From Bacteroidota bacterium (lineage in GTDB: Bacteria; Bacteroidota; Bacteroidia; Cytophagales; Cyclobacteriaceae), in the NCBI GenBank assembly GCA_022567155.1, contig JADFHN010000021.1:1-55457 (forward strand): a stretch of DNA of 55,457 bases, given 5' to 3'. Both the position numbers and the translations under genes were made by a program. How positions within the stretch are numbered: the first letter of the stretch is position 1; every line of letters starts with the position of its first letter. Under the pieces are notes generated by a model that was not told where the DNA came from, made no database searches, and worked only from the letters and a program-made list of their open reading frames with translations. This document shows positions 19,341 to 26,500 of the stretch, piece by piece.

Positions 19341-20073
19341 AGATAGTCAGCTTCAAAACAGACGCTATCGCACCAGGTAAAGAAGCTGATAATCTGCTAA
19401 TTAAGAATATTTCAAACATCCTATTCTTCATCCAACCAATCAGAGATTTATTCAGATTAAGGATTAACACCCTCTCTATCATCCTTATTTCGATGGTCTG
19501 TGAGGAAACCTGAAATTTTTGACATACTTTTCTGGCTACAGCTGAGATAACCCATCGTTCCATTTCATCACCAAGATCCAACTCAACAGCCTTTTCTTTT
19601 AGTTTTTCAATTTCATCATTAATTGCTGAAATTTCCTTTGTTAATTGATCTCCTGGTACTAACAACCGACCGGCAAATTCATTAGCATGTCTCTCATACC
19701 AATCAAGATCATTGGGGTCAAGTGATTGAATAATATCCAGCCAGTCTCCGGCATTTTCAAAATTTTGATCCAGATAAAAATTCCTGTGAAGTACTAAATG
19801 CCCGATTTCGTGTGCCAGGGTAAAGCGAAGCCTTGACTCATATCGAATGTCACTGTACATATCATTGTCAACGAAGATTATTGACAGATCACGGCTTAAC
19901 ATTCCATCGATATCATAAACAGATTTGAGACTTTTCACAGGCCGAATTTCAAGTCCGAGTCTGAATTCAATGATAGCGTCAATATCCACGGGTATCTCGT
20001 CTCCCCAAAATTCCGCTCTGAACTGGTCAGCTTTGTTACGAATGGTCTCGAACCGATAGTGTTTGAAAATCAC
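19264..20073 (-). CDS. ImmA/IrrE-family metallo-endopeptidase
   Basis: 269 residues. The zinc motif HEIGH lies at residues 88-92 and the third-ligand helix 'WYERHANEFAGRLLVP' near 125-140, as in ImmA/IrrE proteases. These enzymes typically cleave or interact with the XRE-type repressor encoded beside them, which here lies five bases upstream in the same operon. Homology-like sequence ends near residue 205-215. The last 40-50 residues ('ISAIYSGNKQRIQAQAS' and onward) are encoded by a dispersed repeat and end in an odd hydrophobic tail, so the original stop was probably lost. Role: stress- or mobile-element-linked regulation by repressor cleavage, inferred from the pairing. Confidence 0.8.
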   Translation of the reverse strand: MIFKHYRFETIRNKADQFRAEFWGDEIPVDIDAIIEFRLGLEIRPVKSLKSVYDIDGMLSRDLSIIFVDNDMYSDIRYESRLRFTLAHEIGHLVLHRNFYLDQNFENAGDWLDIIQSLDPNDLDWYERHANEFAGRLLVPGDQLTKEISAINDEIEKLKEKAVELDLGDEMERWVISAVARKVCQKFQVSSQTIEIRMIERVLILNLNKSLIGWMKNRMFEIFLISRLSASLPGAIASVLKLTISAIYSGNKQRIQAQASALLLFKSFY

Positions 20074-20077
20074 GTTC

Positions 20078-20431
20078 TCAGCTATCCTGTATCGTATTAA
20101 TCAGTGCTTTTAGTTCTGCTTCGGTAAGTTTATCACCCCGAACGGTGCGAAAAAACAGGGGTAGTTTTTCAAGAACCGCCTCTTCGGGGCGTAAATCCTT
20201 CGGAATGGATTCTATCAGTGCCAGGTCTTTTAACGTTTGAAAATCTTCTTCCGGCAAATCAAGGACCTCCCTGATACGGCTTAATATCTCAGCGCTTTTC
20301 GGGGCATCAGCCAGACCCCGCTCAATCTTGCTCCAGTTGGATGGATCGAGTTCTGTTTCCCTGCAAAATTTTCGTAAGGTCATTTCTTTCTCCAAACGTT
20401 TCTCTTTTACGAATTGATGGAAGTTTTTCAT
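20078..20431 (-). CDS. XRE-family helix-turn-helix regulator
   Basis: 117 residues. The HTH spans about residues 8-65: 'KRLEKEMTLRKFCRETELDPSNWSKIERG' is a canonical XRE helix-turn-helix with the S-K-I-E-R-G third-helix motif. The C-terminal half is acidic and helical. It is followed after four bases by the ImmA/IrrE-type protease gene, the classic repressor/protease pair found in mobile elements and toxin-antitoxin-like modules. Two perfect inverted repeats 22-66 bases upstream of its start are probable autoregulatory operators. Confidence 0.85.
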   Translation of the reverse strand: MKNFHQFVKEKRLEKEMTLRKFCRETELDPSNWSKIERGLADAPKSAEILSRIREVLDLPEEDFQTLKDLALIESIPKDLRPEEAVLEKLPLFFRTVRGDKLTEAELKALINTIQDS

Positions 20432-20453
20432 AGCAGTTCAGATTTATTGGTTA

Positions 20454-20497
20454 TGTGGTACAAATATACCACATTTTGTGGTAAATATCTACCACAA
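20454..20497 (-). promoter_or_regulatory. Twin palindromic operators for the XRE regulator
   Basis: Two perfect inverted repeats share one arm. 20454-20473 is TGTGGTA-N6-TACCACA and 20476-20497 is TTGTGGTA-N6-TACCACAA. Their centres are 23 bases apart, about two helical turns, so dimers could bind side by side. They lie just upstream of the regulator start at 20431. Confidence 0.7.
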
Positions 20498-20551
20498 ACA
20501 ATAAAATTATTCAATTTCTCTTTGATTTTTTTTATTGAGGATACACCAGCT

Positions 20552-20905
20552 TCACCGATCGGGAGGCCATATCCACAAAATATGATACCAGTTCTCAAAG
20601 TAATGGTTCGTAGCCCTGGAATCATCTCCTAATTGCAAAGGCGCTCCCAATACTACGTTATAAAACAAAATACCGGCCGGATATTCCCTATGGGACTTCC
20701 CGAAGTTCATACTGGGTATTGATTCCAGGGATTCGTACCGGTTTTGTTTGCGAAGGATATCGTAAGGCTCTTTAAATTCGACTTCCAGGTGCCTTGACAG
20801 CAGCACCTGAACATCGGCCTCGTACAAACATTTGAAGGGATTGCAGCAATACTCATTGGCAAATTTCTTTAAAGCCTTGTTAAGTTTAGGATGATTTTGA
20901 AGCAT
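20552..20905 (-). pseudogene. Fragment resembling a PD-(D/E)XK-like nuclease N-terminus
   Basis: 117 residues. 'PFKCLYEADVQVLLSRHLE' and 'SMNFGKSHREYPAG' resemble the opening and the 'HREYP' strand of a family of small PD-(D/E)XK-like proteins seen in defence regions. The D and ExK residues expected further on are absent: the frame turns into unrelated sequence after HREYPAG and stops at 20552, next to the operator region. I read it as a 3'-truncated or frameshifted remnant. The family call is from pattern memory and weak. A short intact unknown protein is the alternative. Confidence 0.35.
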
Positions 20906-20941
20906 TGATTGACTTTTATTGTGAAATTAAATGAAATATTT

Positions 20942-21622
20942 TCAATTCACATCAATTATTTCAGGTCTAATACGATAACCCAATTTCCATAAAGTAAATC
21001 TTCCTAACTCTTCACAGAAATCTCTCCATTTCTCTTTTAATACAAAATCATTTTTGAAATAAATGTTCGTTAATTTCAGAATAGGCATATTCTTTACCCC
21101 CAATTCATTAATCATTAAACAAGGGTCTTGTTTATTTAGGGTTTTTATGAATTCTTTATCTAGCCAAAGTGGAACTTCAATGTATTCTGTTTCTCTATCC
21201 CCATTTCCATCACTATTATTCTTAAAATCTTTATTGACTTTAATTCTTCTTTCTCTATTGGTATAAGGGAATACTCCAAGAATCCTCAACTCCTTTTCTT
21301 TTTCCCATTTATCTATCTTCTCCTTATGAAAAGCCAATAAATGCTCAAGTTGTATCTTAAAATCACAATTAGGATGTTTTTGCCCTAGCTCTATTAAATT
21401 CTTATCTAAGACTTCAATGTCTTCAAGTTCTCCATATTTAACTGATGCAAAATAAAATTTCTCCCAATCATCAACATTATTCACTATTTCAAACTCTAAT
21501 GCGACACCAAGATTTGGGGGAGTGTAATTATCCCACATATGTACATTTGGATATTTTATAAGTTCAAGTAATAAGTGCAACACATCTATTACTCGAACAC
21601 AGCCAAATTGAAAATGTGGCAA
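20942..21622 (-). pseudogene. N-terminally truncated DUF2971-like protein
   Basis: 226 codons from a TTG at 21622; an in-frame TAA lies three codons further upstream, so no longer form exists. 'HMWDNYTPPNLGVALEFEIV' matches the central DUF2971 motif (MWxxYxxxHxGxxLxFe), and 'KWEKEKELRI' the later (W-x-x-E-x-E-x-R) motif, but the usual first 60-80 residues (Y-K-Y/F, trp-rich start) are missing. The gene is much more AT-rich than its neighbours. DUF2971 proteins are often found in phage-defence or accessory islands. Probably a decayed accessory gene; a functional short form cannot be excluded. Confidence 0.45.
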
Positions 21623-21676
21623 TGATTGTTATCATATCTCTGTTTGAGTCCTATCATTAGAGAATTTATTTATATT

Positions 21677-21874
21677 TTATTTGTATCGTTTATAAATCCA
21701 GTAAAAAATAAGGCCAGCCATTATGATTGGCATAGACGCCAAAAGACCCGTGGTAATTAAATAGGCATTCACTTGCTTAGGCGTATAACCTCCTTGACAA
21801 ACGCTGCAAGCCCAGGAAATACCCGGTAAATAAAAAGCCAGGGCAAGCAAAAAATATTTCTTATATACTTTCAT
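21677..21874 (-). CDS. Small CxxC membrane protein (paralogue of 22364-22624)
   Basis: 65 residues: a signal-like helix ending in 'GISWACSVCQGGY' and a second helix 'LITTGLLASMPIIMAGLIFYWIY'. The CSVC motif just after the first helix parallels 'AQCAMCR' in the 86-residue protein at 22364-22624, at the end of the oxidase operon. Together with the adjacent subunit III remnant, this looks like a second, diverged, AT-rich copy of the end of an oxidase cluster. Function unknown; a role in oxidase assembly is a guess from position. Confidence 0.55.
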   Translation of the reverse strand: MKVYKKYFLLALAFYLPGISWACSVCQGGYTPKQVNAYLITTGLLASMPIIMAGLIFYWIYKRYK

Positions 21875-21904
21875 TTTTTGTTTATTGTAAATGTTTCCCG
21901 AAGG

Positions 21905-22129
21905 CTACAGAATGTAAACCATTATGTATAATACTGGCCATATTGCTACTACAAAATACCAATATAAACTACATGCTAAAATTTTGTCTTTAGTACTTTC
22001 AATTGGAAATGATAACCTGAGCACACCTAAAAGATACATTAATATTGAGAGTCCTACTAGAACATGAAAAGCATGAACACCAATAATAATATAAAAAAAT
22101 GCAGCGAAGAGATTTGAAGTAGTGGTCAA
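21905..22129 (-). pseudogene. C-terminal remnant of a cytochrome oxidase subunit III
   Basis: 74 codons from a TTG at 22129. 'IIIGVHAFHVLVGLSILMYL' and 'ILACSLYWYFVVAIWPVLYIMVYIL' match the last two helices of subunit III (GxHxxHVxxG and YWxFVxxxWxxLY). The N-terminal two thirds are absent: the frame is closed by TGA about six codons before the TTG, and an alternative frame upstream gives only a short helix-like stretch (around 22130-22185). Much more AT-rich than the intact subunit III genes at 24216 and 25002. Confidence 0.6.
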
Positions 22130-22363
22130 ATAAAAAGATAATTGTCATAAAAAGACCTAAATATCCAATACTGTCTCCAACGGACTTTAAAGCTTTACCC
22201 TCAATAATTTTGAGTTTATATATGGTAGCCTGAAATTGGTTAAACCACTCATAAATGACCTATCAAATAACGATTTAATTTGGAACTCAAATCAGAAAGA
22301 ATCACTTATCAAAACATGTATTACGGGATACAGAAACATGTTTCCTGCCTGCAACGTGGACAT

Positions 22364-22624
22364 TTACCTTTGAATATTGCTTTCCAGCTGTTTATTCTCC
22401 TTACTTTTCCGGTACCACAAAAGTACGATCACACCTATAAGAACATAGGGCGTGGCAAATAAGTATAAAATACCCAGGTTCAGATTGGCCGATATTCCAA
22501 TATCGCCATTGCTCACGTTGTTTTCGAGGGATATCCTGCACATGGCACATTGTGCCATGGCGCTGTTAATCCCTGAAGCCACCAGGCCGGCAATTATCAG
22601 TGATATCGTTAAAATTGAACGCAT
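22364..22624 (-). CDS. Small CxxC membrane protein at the end of the oxidase operon
   Basis: 86 residues. The signal peptide ends near 'INSAMAQ', is directly followed by 'CAMCRISLENN', and one helix follows ('LGILYLFATPYVLIGVIVLLWY') with a charged C-terminal tail. It is the last gene of the long act/cta operon, 15 bases after the DUF420 gene. Small proteins of this kind are common at this place in Bacteroidota oxidase clusters, so a role in assembly or copper/thiol handling is plausible, but nothing in the sequence proves it. Confidence 0.65.
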   Translation of the reverse strand: MRSILTISLIIAGLVASGINSAMAQCAMCRISLENNVSNGDIGISANLNLGILYLFATPYVLIGVIVLLWYRKSKENKQLESNIQR

Positions 22625-22638
22625 TGATGTAATAATAC

Positions 22639-23199
22639 CTAATAGTACGGACTTATCATGAGGTAAACAACCACTCCTGAAACCGAAACAGTCAGCCAGA
22701 CCGGAAAAGCAAATTTTACAATTTTTCGGTGTTTTTCAAACTTGCCTTTCAACGCATAGTAAAAAGCTGTAAGTATTAAAGGAACGGCTAAAACGGCTAA
22801 TAATATATGTACCAATAGTAACGAAAGATAGACAACCCGTAAGAATTGCACGGCCATTAATTCATCAGGGTCAAGCATGCCATTGTTGTTTGTATCGCCG
22901 TAAAGCTGCGAAGACGCCATAGAATGATAGGTAATATAGGATATCAAAAACAGGAAACCCAGCAAAAATGACGTGATCATGGCAGCTTTGTGCCATTTCT
23001 TGTATCCGTTTCGGATCATGATGTATCCAAAAATCAGTACACCCGAAGTAATTGTATTTATAATGCCGTTAAAATGTGGAAGATAATAAAACCATTCATT
23101 GATCGTTTCAGGTTTCCCGGGCCTGAAAAGCAGAAATGCAATCAATAGCGGCACAAATACCGACAGGGCTATTATCATAAACATGGCTTTTCTGTTCAT
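22639..23199 (-). CDS. DUF420 membrane protein
   Basis: 186 residues with five predicted helices. 'HFNGIINTITSGVLIFGYIMIR', 'KWHKAAMITSFLLGFLFLISYITYH' and 'LLLVHILLAVLAVPLILTAFYYALKGKFEKHRKIVKF' carry the conserved histidines of DUF420. DUF420 proteins are regularly encoded beside caa3-type oxidase and Sco genes and are related to CtaM-like assembly factors in Firmicutes. An insertion of about 25 residues between helices, 'GDTNNNGMLDPDELMAV', contains an EF-hand-like loop. It lies 20 bases downstream of the Sco-like gene. Confidence 0.8.
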   Translation of the reverse strand: MNRKAMFMIIALSVFVPLLIAFLLFRPGKPETINEWFYYLPHFNGIINTITSGVLIFGYIMIRNGYKKWHKAAMITSFLLGFLFLISYITYHSMASSQLYGDTNNNGMLDPDELMAVQFLRVVYLSLLLVHILLAVLAVPLILTAFYYALKGKFEKHRKIVKFAFPVWLTVSVSGVVVYLMISPYY

Positions 23200-23219
23200 T
23201 CAAGTGTTATTTTATCTGT

Positions 23220-23801
23220 TTATTCATTAACCAGTATATCCACCTCGGCAGCAAGCCGGTCATACTCTTCATAATCTGTGGCATCGTAATACCCCCTGAT
23301 TTGTTTTTTTGAATCTACCAGCACAATCCAGTGCAGATTATCTGTAATTGTTGTATCCGGTTTCTGACTCATTACCAGACCACAATTTACATATCGAATA
23401 ATTGAATCAGAATTTCCGTTTACAAAAATGATTCCGTTTCCCACTCCAGGCGCCTTCCTGTCCGACAAAGCCAGCACCTGTATCTGATAACCCGAAAACT
23501 TCGTTTGCATTAATCTGGAAAGTTCATTCAAACAGAATTCTGCCGAAGGGTTTAACGAAGAATAAACAAAAATCAAGGAAGTCTTTTCCTGCAATACCGG
23601 ATGCTCCCCGGGTTCTTCAAGAAATTTTTCGAGATCCGGAACAAGAAATGGTTTTTTCTGAGCCTGAAAACATTCTGAAAACGTGATTCCATTTTCATAA
23701 AACACCGGAATTTCATATTTGTTCTCCCCGAATATTTTTAAAAACAGATATACAACGAAAGGTAAAACAAGAATTAAGAAAAGAACTGATTTGCGACCCA
23801 T
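23220..23801 (-). CDS. Sco1/SenC-like protein lacking the CxxxC copper motif
   Basis: 193 residues with one N-terminal anchor helix (VLFLILVLPFVVYLFLKIF) and a periplasmic thioredoxin-like domain. It has the Sco order: 'IPDF'-like start ('PFLVPD'), core strand 'TSLIFVYSSLNPSAEFC', and late 'HWIVLVDSKKQIRGYYDATD', which retains the Sco histidine. In place of the copper-binding FTxCPxxCP it has YSSLNPSAEFC, so both cysteines of CxxxC are missing. Sco proteins deliver copper to CuA of subunit II or act as thiol reductases. This one is placed correctly in the operon but cannot bind copper in the normal way. Confidence 0.75.
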   Translation of the reverse strand: MGRKSVLFLILVLPFVVYLFLKIFGENKYEIPVFYENGITFSECFQAQKKPFLVPDLEKFLEEPGEHPVLQEKTSLIFVYSSLNPSAEFCLNELSRLMQTKFSGYQIQVLALSDRKAPGVGNGIIFVNGNSDSIIRYVNCGLVMSQKPDTTITDNLHWIVLVDSKKQIRGYYDATDYEEYDRLAAEVDILVNE

Positions 23802-23870
23802 AGTTATTTCCGGAAAATAAATAAAGGCCGGGAGATAATCCCAACCTTGAAATTTTCTTATGTCTGAGAA

Positions 23871-24197
23871 TTAAAACCGGCTATCATAAATGGCTCCGCC
23901 TTCATAGATCAGTGCAATGATAAGCCATATTACAAATATGGTAGGAATCATGATTGTCCAGATCAGCACTTTCTTCTCATATTTAAGGTGCATAAACTCC
24001 GAGACGATATAAAATGCTTTCACAATCGTCATCAGTATAAAAATGGATGTTCTTAAAGGACCTGAATGCATATTGAACGCAACAACAAATTCGAAGGTGG
24101 TAACAATGCCGAGAATAACGGCAACGCGAACAATCCGTCTTACTTTTTCTTTGTTTACAGGCTGAACAACAACCTTTGAAGTTTCATCGATTGACAT
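23871..24197 (-). CDS. ctaF: Cytochrome c oxidase subunit IV
   Basis: 108 residues with three helices: 'VAVILGIVTTFEFVVAF', 'TSIFILMTIVKAFYIVSEFMHLKYE' and 'WTIMIPTIFVIWLIIALIYEG'. The K-A-x-Y-I-x-x-x-F-M-H-L pattern is diagnostic of the prokaryotic COX4/CtaF family in caa3-type oxidases. It probably stabilises the haem-copper oxidase core. Encoded between subunit III and the Sco-like gene, as is usual in this clade. Confidence 0.88.
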   Translation of the reverse strand: MSIDETSKVVVQPVNKEKVRRIVRVAVILGIVTTFEFVVAFNMHSGPLRTSIFILMTIVKAFYIVSEFMHLKYEKKVLIWTIMIPTIFVIWLIIALIYEGGAIYDSRF

Positions 24198-24215
24198 AAT
24201 TGTTTAGTTTTTAAG

Positions 24216-24989
24216 TTATACCAGATAAAAGAAGGTGAAGACAAACACCCATACCAGATCTACAAAGTGCCAGTACAGTCCTACTTTTTCCACCATTTCA
24301 TAATGTCCTCTAAGTTCATACGTACCTAATCCCACATTATAAAATACGAGGCAATTTATTAATATTCCGCTAAATACATGGAAACCATGGAATCCGGTGA
24401 TAAAGAAGAAGAAATCGGCAAAATCAGGAGGGCCATATTGGTTAATCGTAAGGTTTGCTCCCAGCACTTCAAATCCTTCCACCCATGTGCCGTTAATAAA
24501 AGCATCGGCAATGGTAGGTGTACCTGTGCCAACGATGAAGTGTGTCCACTCCCATGCCTGGCAGCTTAAAAATATAATGCCGCCAAGAATTGTCCAGAGC
24601 ATCCATTTTTCAACTCCTTTCCGGTCCATTCTATGCCCTGCCTCCACCGCCAGCACCATTGTAACGCTACTCAGAATCAAAACAAAGGTCATAATACCGA
24701 CAAATACCAGTGGCACGTGTACACCATGTAAAAAAGGAATGCCGTCAAACACTTTTTCGGGAATCGGCCAGTATTGTACCGAAAAAACAAATGTGTCAGG
24801 ATCGCCTGTAAAAGCCGCATGGCTATATCTTACGAGGCCATACGATACAAGAAGAGCCGAAAATGTAAAAGCATCGGAAAGAAGAAAAAACCACATCATC
24901 AGCTTGCCATAGCTGACTTTCATGGGTTCCATGCCTCCCCCCCATAAGTTCTTTTGTGAATTCTGAACAGCTGAAGCCGTTGTTTCCAT
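24216..24989 (-). CDS. ctaE: Cytochrome c oxidase subunit III (long form)
   Basis: 257 residues. After an N-terminal cytoplasmic segment come about six helices, with 'KLMMWFFLLSDAFTFSALLVSYGLVRYSH', 'VMTFVLILSSVTMVLAVEAG', 'LGGIIFLSCQAWEWTHFI', 'FFFITGFHGFHVFSGILINCLVFY' and 'KVGLYWHFVDLVWVFVFTFFYLV' all matching subunit III (GxHGxHVxxG and YWHFVDxVW). Subunit III supports proton entry to subunit I. The operon contains a second, shorter subunit III gene 12 bases upstream, so two different type III subunits are made together. Confidence 0.92.
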   Translation of the reverse strand: METTASAVQNSQKNLWGGGMEPMKVSYGKLMMWFFLLSDAFTFSALLVSYGLVRYSHAAFTGDPDTFVFSVQYWPIPEKVFDGIPFLHGVHVPLVFVGIMTFVLILSSVTMVLAVEAGHRMDRKGVEKWMLWTILGGIIFLSCQAWEWTHFIVGTGTPTIADAFINGTWVEGFEVLGANLTINQYGPPDFADFFFFITGFHGFHVFSGILINCLVFYNVGLGTYELRGHYEMVEKVGLYWHFVDLVWVFVFTFFYLV

Positions 24990-25001
24990 ATTTGTTCTTT
25001 T

Positions 25002-25583
25002 TTAACGATTCAAAAGTAAAAAGACAAACAAATACACCCAAAGTGCATCAAGAAAGTGCCAATACGTATTGCACATCTCAATCAGTAAGATATTCTTTGA
25101 GTGTACTTTGTATTTGATTGTAGCTATTAAAACTATAATAATAAAAATAATGCCGCTAATCAAATGCACTCCGTGTAAACCCGTAAATATGTACATAAAT
25201 GACCCGGACGGATTTCCCACAAAGAACACTCCGTCATCCACAAGCATATCCCAGCCGAATATCTGGCCAACCAGAAAACCAATACCCAAAACAATTGAAA
25301 GGAATATGGCTGTTTTAACGTTTTTCAAGTCATCTCTTTTGGCTGAGTTATAGGCCCACTGCATGGTTACGCTGCTTAAAAGCAGTATGCCTGTATTCCA
25401 GTAAAATATTGACGGGAGGCTGAAATCAAGCCAGTTACCTTCGGCCTGCCTTACAATATATGCACTTGTAAACGCAGCGAACAACATAACGATGGTTACA
25501 ATAAATAGCCACAAAGCAAACTTTTTCGGTTCCATCGACACAGGCCTTCCTGGTTCTTCCACAATCTGTAAATCCCTAACCAT
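25002..25583 (-). CDS. ctaE: Cytochrome c oxidase subunit III (short form)
   Basis: 193 residues with five helices. 'FALWLFIVTIVMLFAAFTSAYIV', 'TGILLLSSVTMQWAYNSAKR', 'FLSIVLGIGFLVGQIFGWDML', 'GSFMYIFTGLHGVHLISGIIFIIIVLI' and 'CNTYWHFLDALWVYLFVFLLLNR' give the subunit III signature (GLHGxHLxxG and YWHFLDALW). It follows ctaB by two bases, so the pair is tightly coupled. The tandem with the 257-residue form is common in Bacteroidota caa3 operons. Confidence 0.92.
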   Translation of the reverse strand: MVRDLQIVEEPGRPVSMEPKKFALWLFIVTIVMLFAAFTSAYIVRQAEGNWLDFSLPSIFYWNTGILLLSSVTMQWAYNSAKRDDLKNVKTAIFLSIVLGIGFLVGQIFGWDMLVDDGVFFVGNPSGSFMYIFTGLHGVHLISGIIFIIIVLIATIKYKVHSKNILLIEMCNTYWHFLDALWVYLFVFLLLNR

Positions 25584-25585
25584 AA

Positions 25586-26482
25586 CTAAATTTTATCCAG
25601 TATGAATGCCACCTGAATTACAGGCAGGTATATAAATGATCCAAACATTATTTTCAATGCAGACTTCTTCGTAGGGTCCTTCATCAGCAAAAATGTTTGC
25701 CCGAGAAACAATGCCCCGCAAACCACGGCTATAAATGCCGAGTTGATTCCTGTAAGTCCGAACCTTGCCGGCAGCAAGCTGATCGGAAGAAGGAAAAGCG
25801 TATATATCATGATCTGAAAAGCAGTTTCCATATCTTTCCTTCCTCCGTTAGGCAACAATCTAAAACCTGCTTTTTTATAATCATCGTCTGCCACCCATGC
25901 AATGGCCCAGAAATGTGGAAATTGCCAGATAAACTGGATCCCAAAAATGATCAGCGCCATATAGTTTATGCCTCCGGTAGCGGCCGTCCAGCCCAGTAAA
26001 GGAGGTAATGCACCCGGAATAGCTCCTACAAACACAGCAACCGGCCCCACACGTTTTAAGGGGGTGTATATAAAGCTATAAATTAAAAGCGAAATAATTG
26101 ATAGCAGGGTGGTTAAGGGATTAGTATAAATCCATAACAAAAGTAATCCTGCTAAACAGGAAAATGCTGCAAATACCCAGGCTTCGTTCACCGTTACCCT
26201 TCCTGAGGGCAACGGACGATTTTTTGTCCGATCCATCAGCCGGTCATATTCCACTTCCATCACCTGGTTAATGGTAACGGCAGCACCCGATACCAAAAAA
26301 CCTCCTATAAACAACAGTATAAGTGTCCGCCAGTTAACCGAATCGGATACCCCCAATACATATCCGAAAACAGATGAAAAGGCTACCATCACGGATAGCC
26401 GCGGTTTCCAAAGCTCTGTCAGCGCCCTCAGTTTAATTGCGGGCGAAGTAATAACTACTGCAGATGCTATACCCTGGTTCAT
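25586..26482 (-). CDS. ctaB: Protohaem IX farnesyltransferase (haem O synthase)
   Basis: 298 residues with about nine helices. The prenyl-diphosphate/Mg motif is in 'NQVMEVEYDRLMDRTKNRPLPSG' (N-x3-E-x2-D-x3-D), and a second motif in 'YTPLKR' and 'ADDDYKKAGFRLLP'. UbiA-type enzyme of the inner membrane that adds farnesyl to haem B, the first step to the haem O or A cofactor of subunit I. Placement between ctaD and subunit III fits supply of the cofactor to the oxidase encoded beside it. No ctaA (haem A synthase) is present in the window. Confidence 0.93.
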   Translation of the reverse strand: MNQGIASAVVITSPAIKLRALTELWKPRLSVMVAFSSVFGYVLGVSDSVNWRTLILLFIGGFLVSGAAVTINQVMEVEYDRLMDRTKNRPLPSGRVTVNEAWVFAAFSCLAGLLLLWIYTNPLTTLLSIISLLIYSFIYTPLKRVGPVAVFVGAIPGALPPLLGWTAATGGINYMALIIFGIQFIWQFPHFWAIAWVADDDYKKAGFRLLPNGGRKDMETAFQIMIYTLFLLPISLLPARFGLTGINSAFIAVVCGALFLGQTFLLMKDPTKKSALKIMFGSFIYLPVIQVAFILDKI

Positions 26483-26500
26483 ATCTGTTTTTATTTAATA

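Noticed and set aside
24397-24912. 171-codon plus-strand ORF
   Set aside because: Antisense to a clear subunit III gene; low-complexity composition typical of a shadow frame.
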